In this document: one piece after another, positions 56,914 through 64,000 of the stretch
Position numbering within the stretch: the stretch's first letter is position 1
Layout of the letters: each line of letters opens with the position of its first letter
Source: Rhytidiadelphus loreus
Taxonomy: Eukaryota > Streptophyta > Bryopsida > Hypnales > Hylocomiaceae
Assembly: GCA_947034895.1 (NCBI GenBank)
Contig: OX344764.1
Span: 42,761,348-42,825,347 of the forward strand
Direction of reading: 5' to 3'
Length of the DNA stretch: 64,000 nucleotides
The notes under the pieces: model-generated
Told to the model about the DNA's origin: nothing
The model's database searches: none
Seen by the model: only the letters and a program-made list of their open reading frames with translations
Made by a program: the position numbers and the translations under genes

Positions 56914-57475
56914 AAGTGATGCATCTGAGAAGCAAGCCAGCGATGCATCTGAGAAGCAAACCAGCAATGCATCTGAGAAGGAAGAGAGCGATGCATCTGA
57001 GAAGGAAGACAGCGATGCATCTGAGAAGGAAGACAGCGAAGCTAAAGAAGAACTAGCCATCGAAGTCGCATCCCCAGAAGCTCCAAATGTACTAGAAGAT
57101 GCACCTGTTGTTCCCCCAGCGGTGAAGCTAAAGGCCCCAGAAGTGAAGGCCCTAGCGGTGAAGGCTCTGGCCCTAGAGATGAAGGTGAAGGCCCCAGACG
57201 TGAAGGCCCTAGAGGTGAAGGCCGCAGAGGTTGTCGCCGCAGAGGTCAAGGCCGCAGAAGTGAAGGCTGCAGAGGTCAAGGCCGCACAGGTGAAGGCCTC
57301 ACAGTTGAAGGCCGCACAGGTGAAGGCCGCGGAGGTGAAGGCCGCGGAGGTGAAGGCCGCGGAGGTGAAGGCCCCCGAAGTGAAGGCCGCGGAGGTGAAG
57401 GCCCCCGAAGTGAAGGCCGCGGAGGTGAAGGCCCCCGAGGTGAAGGCCGCAGAGGTGAAGGCTGCAGAGGTGAAG
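56914..57475 (+). repeat. Coding minisatellites: SEK(E/Q)-type and VKA(A/P)E repeats
   Basis: Two in-frame arrays. At 56914-57045 a 27-bp unit encodes SDASEKQ/E-type repeats. At 57124-57475 a 15-bp unit (GTGAAGGCCGCGGAG) encodes about 23 copies of VKAAE/VKAPE. Predicted to form charged or helical, low-complexity protein. Confidence 0.85.
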
Positions 57476-57573
57476 GAAGATTCGGGAAGAAACTCTGAGA
57501 AAGGGAGTAACGCTGTCGTAGTCACAGGAAATCCTTCTCAGAAGAAAGTGCGAAGGCCACCTAAGTCCCCGAC

Positions 57574-58155
57574 CCGGGGAGGACACTCCCTATGTTTTAG
57601 CAAACTACGTGCGGCGGAAAAAGTAAAACAAGTAATACACCTTAAAATTTAATTTCTTTTTCAAAAAAAAAATTATGGATAGATTTTACTACTTTATAAG
57701 TTTATGTTTTGAATTATTGGTATTTTTTTGTGCTAATAGTAATTAGTTATAAATTTTTGAAGAAAAAAGATACACTGTAAAGCTGAAAATAACTTTCACA
57801 CCTCTATATTATATAAGAAAAAAAATTTGAAAAATGAAAAAAAATTTATATAGAATAGCTTTCTATTGAAAGTTTATTTTGGTTGAATATTGATGCAATA
57901 GTCATCTTCATGTGAGCTCTATAAATATTTTAGTTGGAGAACATGCCATTTTAGTTCATTTTTCAACCCTTTCTAGACAATATATCTTATGTTATTTGGA
58001 ATTGAATTTTTTGTCAATAGAAACCTTTAGTCATTGTTAAACAAAGCTCAAAATTTTAGAATGAAATTATAGTTTATTCAAGGTGAATTACATGTATTAC
58101 TTTTTCCACCGCCGCACGTGGGTACCCCAAATGTAGTGAGAGTGTCCTCCCCTAG
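57574..58155 (+). mobile_element. MITE copy 2 (582 bp, 9-bp TSD GTCCCCGAC)
   Basis: Same element as copy 1, same orientation. A perfect 9-bp duplication lies at 57565-57573 and 58156-58164. It is inserted in coding sequence; the frame on both sides fits once element and one duplication are removed. Confidence 0.93.
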
Positions 58156-59199
58156 GTCCCCGACGAAGGTAAAAGCCCCTCCTGGACTGGGAAACTGTCT
58201 TGGAATTGAGGTGAGAATACCCAGTGAAATTTCCCCGCGGATGGTTCTCATTGAACATGGTCCTCCGAAATTAATAATCTTTAATGTGCACGGGACACTG
58301 TTGGACTGCAGTTTGCTGGCAGAGCAAAATCTGAACTGTTGAATCCGTAGTCATAAAAACACTGAACTTCAGAGAGTTGTTTTTAGGCCTTGGGTGAAGT
58401 CATTCTTATGTAGGTGCTTTTTGAACTTCTCTGTTGCATTCTGGGGTAGCAAGAGTGGGGCGTATATGGATGACGTTGTTCCTCCATTGCTGGAAGGATT
58501 GAAGGGTGTTGGCACTGCTAGCCCTCTTTTTTCATGGTCCGCTAGAAATTGCGAGGTTGATGAATTCGAAAATGGCGAATCAAGTGAACTCCTGAAAAAA
58601 CTTTCGGCAGTGTACGCAGCTTGGCCCAGCTTCAGTGCAGCGAATACGCTCATCGTAGACAATAGGCACAAACGGGTCGCTTGCAATCCATCTGCGAAGT
58701 CATTACTACTCCTTTCTATGTGAAGTGGGTGTGCACCCTGGCAGATGACGGGGACTACTTGAAACGGACCTTGTGGCCACTATTGGAGGCCTGGCGAGAA
58801 TACCCAGACATTGCAACCTTCCGCTCAGCACATCCGGAAATTGTGAACGAATCCATGCCACAAATGTTACAAAGACGACGAAGTGGACATGCTTATCAGT
58901 TTGTTGACGTTGGGGAAGGTGAGGGGACTAGCATACCACGAGGTTGCAGACATCATGGCGTCCCCTCACCTTCCATTGAACAGTGTAGGTAAGATTTTGT
59001 GCATTGTGTGTGTAGGTGAAGGTGCAAAAGCGGGAGACAAGGACAAAGAATGCACCCACAGCGGAGAAAAAAGGCGAAGGGTAGTCTACAATGAAGGTGG
59101 ATTCATAACCACCTGTCAATCAATTTTGGGTGCTTGTGGGCTTGAAGTTACATTTCAGTTGTTTCGAAGTCATCATGGAGTGAAGTAGTAGTTACATTG

Positions 59200-60009
59200 T
59201 ATTTTGAAGTCGTAGAGGAGTCACTGAGAAGTCATGGTCACAAAACAAGTGACGTTGGAGTCACACAGAAGTCATGGACTAATGATGCGCACTCATTAGG
59301 GGAGTGTCATTAGCTTTGAAGCAAGTTCAGCCCTGAACTGGTTAGTGTTTTTTTTGCTTTCAGAGTGCCTTTTGCGCGTCGAACATGCAAGCCTTGGAGC
59401 CTTGATTCTTCGTATTCCACATGGTCTCCTTTAGCAGTGCCTAAACCCATTTGTTTCCTCAATTAATTCTTTGGGCAGGTCACAAATAGTGCCTCATATT
59501 TTTTTGGCAGGTCATTCATTTTTTCCATATTTTTTTGGCAGCACTTTTGATGTTTTAGTAAGCGCCTACCTTCTTGGCCCCGGGTTGGCTTCAACAGTTC
59601 TATATTTTTTTCCATAGAGCCAAGCTCCAAGAACTCCCCATTTTTTTCCACATCCCATTTGTTGTTGACATCTCCAGACTTTAGAGCTCCCCACTACATT
59701 CCCATTTTTTTCCATGCAGCGTAGCTTTCAAAGCCGCTCCCTATTTTTTTCTACGTAGGTAAACCGCTTTCATAGTTTTAAACTGTACAACTTGAAAAGC
59801 AATTGTGATGTATGTTTCTTTGCCAATGCAGAGAAGGCAAAAGTTGTAGTTAGTTGTATATAGTACTGTCACTAAAACCGCTATCTTATATACTTACTTT
59901 TGTGGGCGTGACTTCGAATCATGGCTTCAAATCACGTCTGATATCTGTACTAAGGTTGTGAACGCCCATGTGGCTTTTCCAAAAAGTAGCTAATTAGTGT
60001 CTTGTTGCA
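59200..60009. other. Intron-like stretch with T-rich repeats
   Basis: No gene. AGTCAC/AAGTCAT words lie at 59.2-59.3 kb, then a T-rich low-complexity part (59470-59760) with repeated CCATTTTTTTCCA. Ends in a good acceptor (TCTTGTTGCAG) at 60009. Confidence 0.5.
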
Positions 60010-60035
60010 GTTCAATCTCAGTGACGAAGTCTTTC

Positions 60036-60618
60036 CTAGGGGAGGACACTCTCACTACATTTGGGGTAACTACGTGCGGCGATGGAAAAAGTAATACATG
60101 TAATTCACCTTGAATAAACTATAATTTCATTCTAAAATTTTGAGCTTTGTTTAACAATGACTAAAGGTTTCTATTGACAAAAAAATTCAATTCCAAATAA
60201 CATAAGATATATTGTCTAGAAAGGGTTGAAAAATGAACTAAAATGGCATGTTCTCCAACTAAAATATTTATAGAGCTCACATGAAGATGACTATTGCATC
60301 AATATTCAACCAAAATAAACTTTCAATAGAAAGCTATTCTATATAAATTTTTTTTCATTTTTCAAATTTTTTTTCTTATATAATATAGAGGTGTGAAAGT
60401 TATTTTCAGCTTTACAGTGTATCTTTTTTCTTCAAAAATTTATAACTAATTACTATTAGCACAAAAAAATACCAATAATTCAAAACATAAACTTATAAAG
60501 TAGTAAAATCTATCCATAATTTTTTTTTTGAAAAAGAAATTAAATTTTAAGGTGTATTACTTGTTTTACTTTTTCCGCCGCACGTAGTTTGCTAAAACAT
60601 AGGGAGTGTCCTCCCCGG
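60036..60618 (-). mobile_element. MITE copy 3 (583 bp, inverted; 9-bp TSD with one mismatch)
   Basis: Reverse orientation relative to copies 1 and 2. Flanks AAGTCTTTC (60027-60035) and GAGTCTTTC (60619-60627). It splits the last exon of the FCP1-like gene; the frame resumes afterwards. Confidence 0.9.
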
Positions 60619-61062
60619 GAGTCTTTCTCATGAACCCGCGATCTATAAGACAGAAGCTGGCTGTGGGAAGCATTAGTGGATTCCCGCCTGAACACAGGTT
60701 CTACTTCCACCATATCCCCCCAGCATGGTATAAAGTGGACGTCCGTGAAATTCTGCACCTCGGAGTGGCGCTCATGTATCCCCTGAAAGAAGTAGAGCAA
60801 GAACGCATTGAAGATGCGAAGGGGACCTGTGCTATATGGGACCAGAAGTACATTAAGCTCTTTCATGATGTGGGCCAAGCGTAGTTTGCTCGCTTGCAGG
60901 ATTCAGGGACTGCTGGAGTTCTTGCCAGTGCGGGACTCTTCCAAGTGAAGTCTGGTATTGTAAATTGACGCTGTTATATAATGAACTTCAAAGCACTTAG
61001 AATACACTTTCATTTCTTCAATTTGTAGGATTGAAGGTGATCAATTGAATTCAGGGTTGTCT

Positions 61063-61500
61063 ATCCGGACGTGACGTTGGCTTTTTACGTCCGGATGTCA
61101 TGACGCGTCCGTTCGGACGCGTCAGAGCTCGTGGCCGATATTGACGGGACCATCCGCGGCGCGGATGAAGTCTGTCCAGTCTGCGACGGCGTCGGGCCGT
61201 CTCCTGGACGGTCATTCCGTCGCCGAATGGACATCCGTCTCTTAGACGGAGAGCCCATCCGTCCTCTGGACGGTGATCCATCCCCTGGACGGTAGGCCGT
61301 CCCCTGGACGGAGAGCCCGCCTCTGGACGAAGAGGTCGTCTCCTGGACGGAATTCTCGTCTCCAGGACGGTAATCCGTCCCCTGGACGCGAATCCGTCCT
61401 CTGAACGGGAAACCGTCCACAGGACGGGAATCCGTCCCGTCCCCTGGATCGGAATATCGCTAGACGGGACAGTCGCCGCTTGGACGGTTTAGAGTGCGGG
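61063..61500. repeat. Subterminal array of CCGTC(C)CCTGGACGG units with palindromes
   Basis: More than 20 GTCC/GGAC-containing half-sites. The typical unit is CGTCCCCTGGACGG. An inverted repeat ATCCGGACGT / ACGTCCGGAT lies at 61063-61096, and a hairpin with arms GACGCGTCC and GGACGCGTC at 61102-61123. Short reverse-strand ORFs here are repeat by-products. Confidence 0.88.
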
Positions 61501-61551
61501 GCTGCGGGTTTAGGGTCCACCCCATCAGCCGGATGTCCGTCTAGTTGGCTT

Positions 61552-61580
61552 TAGGGTTTAGGGTTTTAGGGTTTTAGGGA
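61552..61580. repeat. Telo-box / short TTTAGGG-like run
   Basis: Three to four tandem (T)TTTAGGG words just upstream of the second transposase gene. Telo-boxes (AAACCCTA) are known plant promoter elements; an interstitial telomere remnant is the alternative. Confidence 0.6.
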
Positions 61581-61816
61581 GGGCTTCAAGGTGTATATTA
61601 AGGACTTCCACCTATTCAAGATTACTTTCCCTTGCTGATTTTGCCTTTCATGTCTTGGTTGGAGTACAACCATTGCGGTAGAGCGAAGTCCAAGAAGAGT
61701 GTGTTGTGGTGGCACTTGTTGTGAGAGCAACAAGTGTTGTTGCCACATCACATTTCAAACAGAATACTAATCTTTTTTTTGGTGCAGGGGCAGGTAGAGG
61801 AGGACAGATAAGAGCA

Positions 61817-64000
61817 ATGGGTGGAGGAAGATCACAGTGGGAACCTTGGTGCACACTACGGCCAGATGGAAAAATTGCTTGCAAGTTTTGCGAAACTTTG
61901 CTAAGCTACCGAAAGGATCGGTTGCTTTTCCATTTGGGATACAAACGAAACGACACCGTCCAGGGAGTGAGAGCGTGCACTAAAGTCAATGCAGCCGTGA
62001 AGGTAATGTTTTGGAATTGTGGAGGACATATACCTACGGACACTTCGCATGGACCTGGACGCAACGTGGAAGTGACATCACCATCAACGATACTACCAAG
62101 TGTAGTACGTGGCGAGCAACAACCTGATGCTTCAATCTCAACAAATGATGGAGGAGAAAACACTAGGGGGCAAAGCTCTCAAGTACGATCATCGGAGGCG
62201 CCCATTCCTAATTTGACCCACAGTCGATCGATGAGGCAATTGTCTGTACAAGATGGAATGAACGCATCAAACAAGCAAGTACTAGACAAGAAGTGGGCTA
62301 AGTTTTTCTATGAAGCCAATATACCATTCAATGTAGTGAGGCATCCTGCTTTTTTGGATGCAGTGAAATCAACATCAGAATCGAGAGTTGGCTACAAACC
62401 TCCAGCGTACCATGCACTTCGTACAAAGCTCATAAAATCTACAAAAGATGAAGTGGCAGCAATTGTAGCAAAGAAGACAAGGGCACCAATCCACAAGTAT
62501 GGCGTTACAATATGCTCTGATGGATGGGATAATGTGACACATCGACCATTGATGAATGTCATGTTGGCATGTACAAGTGGAGAGGTATTTCTTGGATCGA
62601 TAGACACAACAGGCGAATGCAAAGATACTACTTACATGGCTAATTGCATGGGTGATTACATTGACGGGGTAGGGGCACAGAACGTGGTACAAGTTTGTAC
62701 AGACAATGCAGCAAACATGTTGGCCGCTGGCGCTCTGTTAATGCGTAGATTTCCACACATATATTTTCAAGGGTGTTCAGCACATGCACTTGACCTTCTA
62801 CTTGAAGATTGGGGAAAACAAGATTGGATTACAAGTATGGTCAAGAAAGCCAAGTCAATTGTGAAATACATTCGAACGCATCACATGCCACTTGCAATCT
62901 TTCGACGACATTCTCCTAATCACGTTTTGAAAAATCCCGTTCAAACACGCTTTGCAACCATGTTCCTCATGATCGAACGTTTGGTGGAGGTGAGGGAAGT
63001 GGTAGAATCAACAGTCCACAATCCGCAGTGGAATGAGTACACGCGGAGATTGGCATCCAGTGAAAAGCAAAGAAAAGCTAATGATGTGCGACGATATGTG
63101 CGAACAGATGAATTTTGGAGGAGATGTTTAAACTTTGTACACATAGTGGAGCCCGTGTTGATCGCTCTTCGAGAGTTTGATGGAAAGCACCCGTGCTTGG
63201 ACAAGGCATGGCTTGTGATGAAAAAGGTGGAAAAGCATGTTTTATCTTTGAGGGATCCACCATTTTCATTAGAGCCACGGTATGCAATTTCCGCCATCGA
63301 TGATTTCTACAAGCGCTGGGACATGCTGAGGACGGATTTGCATTACGCCGGGGCTCTATTGGATCCCTTTTTACTTGACGAAGTCTTGCTAATGGATGAT
63401 GATGAGGCAAGAGAAGCCATATTGAGAGTTCTACGCAAATTGGCGGTTGGAGATCAAGCATTTGCGTCAGCTTTGTCTGAGTACCAAGCATTTAGAGATC
63501 GGCGAGGCATTTTCAGTGGACTCCCTGATGTAAACACCTTGAATTTGCAGCCTCACGAATGGTGGGACCTTCTCAGAGCCGGTGCTTGTACACTTGCACC
63601 GATTGCCAAAAAGATCCTCGCACAAGTGTGTTCTACATCGTCATGTGAACGCAATTGGAGCATGTATTCGTTTGTCCACAACAAATCACGCAATAGATTG
63701 ACATCTGAGCGTGCTGAGGAATTGGTTTACATTTATACCAATTCCAAGACTCTAAGAGAAAGGGCTGCAGCAAATCCGACAAGGTGGTACACTGAAAACA
63801 TGATGTTAGAGGATTCCATGACATATGAATCTGATGGTCTAGACCGTCGTTCGGTTCGCTCTAATCCAGATGATGACGATTCAGATGATAGTTCCAATGA
63901 CGATGACGAGCCACCGTTTGATAGATTTGGTGGGTTTGGAGGAGTGCGTCCTCTAATTGATGCATCCGTATTTGACTTTGAAGAGGGGGATAATAACGAC
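61817..64000 (+). CDS. hAT transposase, open to the window end (at least 728 codons)
   Basis: Uninterrupted frame from ATG 61817 to 64000, continuing beyond. BED-like zinc finger: Cys22, Cys25, His39 and Cys54. DUF659-like core: FFYEANIPFNVVRHPAFLDA, CSDGWDNV with Asp235, CTDNAA with Asp296, HALDLLLEDWGKQDW, VQTRFATMFLMIERLV. hAT dimerisation region at about residues 604-630: CSTSSCERNWSMYSFVHNKS. Acidic tail at the window end. Upstream of the ATG the frame is open back to a TTTTGGTGCAG acceptor at about 61789, so a 5' exon is possible. Related to the giant hAT transposase throughout but without its stop; it could act in trans only if it recognises the other element's ends, whose arrays differ. 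Confidence 0.9.
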   Translation, partial: MGGGRSQWEPWCTLRPDGKIACKFCETLLSYRKDRLLFHLGYKRNDTVQGVRACTKVNAAVKVMFWNCGGHIPTDTSHGPGRNVEVTSPSTILPSVVRGEQQPDASISTNDGGENTRGQSSQVRSSEAPIPNLTHSRSMRQLSVQDGMNASNKQVLDKKWAKFFYEANIPFNVVRHPAFLDAVKSTSESRVGYKPPAYHALRTKLIKSTKDEVAAIVAKKTRAPIHKYGVTICSDGWDNVTHRPLMNVMLACTSGEVFLGSIDTTGECKDTTYMANCMGDYIDGVGAQNVVQVCTDNAANMLAAGALLMRRFPHIYFQGCSAHALDLLLEDWGKQDWITSMVKKAKSIVKYIRTHHMPLAIFRRHSPNHVLKNPVQTRFATMFLMIERLVEVREVVESTVHNPQWNEYTRRLASSEKQRKANDVRRYVRTDEFWRRCLNFVHIVEPVLIALREFDGKHPCLDKAWLVMKKVEKHVLSLRDPPFSLEPRYAISAIDDFYKRWDMLRTDLHYAGALLDPFLLDEVLLMDDDEAREAILRVLRKLAVGDQAFASALSEYQAFRDRRGIFSGLPDVNTLNLQPHEWWDLLRAGACTLAPIAKKILAQVCSTSSCERNWSMYSFVHNKSRNRLTSERAEELVYIYTNSKTLRERAAANPTRWYTENMMLEDSMTYESDGLDRRSVRSNPDDDDSDDSSNDDDEPPFDRFGGFGGVRPLIDASVFDFEEGDNND

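Larger units (their letters stand above)
56222..60884 (+). pseudogene. Repeat-rich protein with FCP1/NIF (HAD)-like domain, broken by two MITEs, a stop and a frameshift
   Basis: The segment starting at ATG 56222 (MGGPGESSRW) runs to the MITE at 57574, with SEK(E/Q)-type and VKA(A/P)E-type repeats. After the MITE the same frame resumes at 58165 and enters an FCP1/NIF-like HAD region: PPKLIIFNVHGTLLD (DxDGT position reads N-x-H-G-T, so probably inactive), FRPWVKSFLCRCFLNFSVAF, NTLIVDNRHKRVACNP and YVKWVCTLADDGDYLKRTLW. Lesions: in-frame TGA 58340-58342 and a 1-base frameshift near 58700. A later exon (60010-60884) is split by MITE copy 3 and then reads ISGFPPEHRFYFHHIPPAWY to a TAG at 60882. 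It may be the 3' part of the preceding Transposase_24-like gene (phase 0 join) or a separate gene. Confidence 0.6.
19633..64000. mobile_element. CACTA (En/Spm-type) element, left end in window, right end not seen
   Basis: The left terminus is CACTACAAGAAATGAGCC at 19633, matching the CACTACAAGAAA terminus of plant CACTA elements, and it interrupts the DUF7869-like frame. Inside are a reverse-strand TNP2 transposase gene (47640-20514) and a divergent plus-strand Transposase_24-like gene with a repeat-rich/FCP1-like gene (49665-60884). Between 47.6 and 64 kb I found no TTTCTTGTAGTG terminus, so the right end lies beyond the window or is lost. The expected 3-bp duplication on the left would be CTT (19630-19632). 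Nested insertions account for more than half of the span: a 23-kb hAT, two MITEs, an intron insertion and a second hAT. Confidence 0.8.
61052..64000 (+). mobile_element. Second hAT element, left end (right end outside the window)
   Basis: Terminus CAGGGTTGTCTATCCGGAC at 61052 matches the giant hAT left terminus (CAGGGTTGTTC) for the first 10 bases. The preceding 8 bp (61044-61051, ATTGAATT) should reappear at the right end. It contains a subterminal array with a different motif from the giant hAT, and a hAT transposase gene. Size and cargo cannot be judged here. Confidence 0.8.

Noticed and set aside
60540..60878. Reverse-strand 112-codon ORF ending in the MITE
   Set aside because: It overlaps the plus-strand last exon and ends in the MITE terminus. 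The same MITE-derived tail appears at 57574 in another context.
61051..61520. Reverse-strand ORFs over the second hAT array
   Set aside because: Arg/Gly/Asp-rich peptides generated by the GGACGG repeat. No domain and mutually overlapping frames.

Overview
The window is transposon-nest DNA from a eukaryote, most likely a green plant or a close algal relative. The genes have GT-AG introns, the transposases belong to plant-type CACTA and hAT families, and TTTAGGG-type (telo-box) words occur. I cannot name the species. I recognise no host housekeeping gene; nearly everything belongs to mobile elements at different stages of decay.

Layout. 1-10 kb: old retroelement debris with small tandem repeats, a reverse-strand retropepsin ORF (5871-7544), and two plus-strand exons with a duplicated intron. 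10-16 kb: a reverse-strand gene of about ten exons whose C-terminal part looks like a beta-class (CcrM-type) amino-methyltransferase. It is broken by a frameshift and two stops and carries a 96-bp array built from its own first exon. 17.4-19.6 kb: a broken DUF7869-like transposase gene. 19,633 to beyond the window: a CACTA element inserted in that gene, with a reverse-strand TNP2 gene (47.6 to 20.5 kb) and, diverging from it, a plus-strand Transposase_24-like gene (49.7-55.8 kb) followed by a repeat-rich, FCP1/HAD-like gene (56.2-60.9 kb).

The CACTA element was itself hit repeatedly. (1) A 23,008-bp hAT element (23,115-46,122) lies in the TNP2 coding sequence, with a perfect 8-bp target duplication (GTCGTGAA). 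(2) An unassigned element rich in TCCGGA words lies in an intron (about 49.9-53.3 kb). (3) Two 582/583-bp Mutator-type MITEs with 9-bp duplications lie in exons; a third copy is inside the giant hAT. (4) A second hAT starts at 61,052 and runs off the window with an open transposase frame of at least 728 codons.

The most unusual part is the giant hAT. Besides its transposase (one nonsense codon) it carries five other transcription units: three relatives sharing an unrecognised N-terminal WCHI/LFP domain with different C-termini (RING or coiled coils), a protein kinase, and a spliced gene of unknown type. Each of the six units has at its 5' side a GC-rich array of ACCCGC(A/G)GTCGCC, with the units nearest the gene in the same orientation relative to the gene. 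Arrays at the two ends of the element point outward. Four cargo promoters share a further block. The second hAT has a different array motif at the same place. I infer that a self-encoded protein reads these arrays as both transposition and promoter sites.
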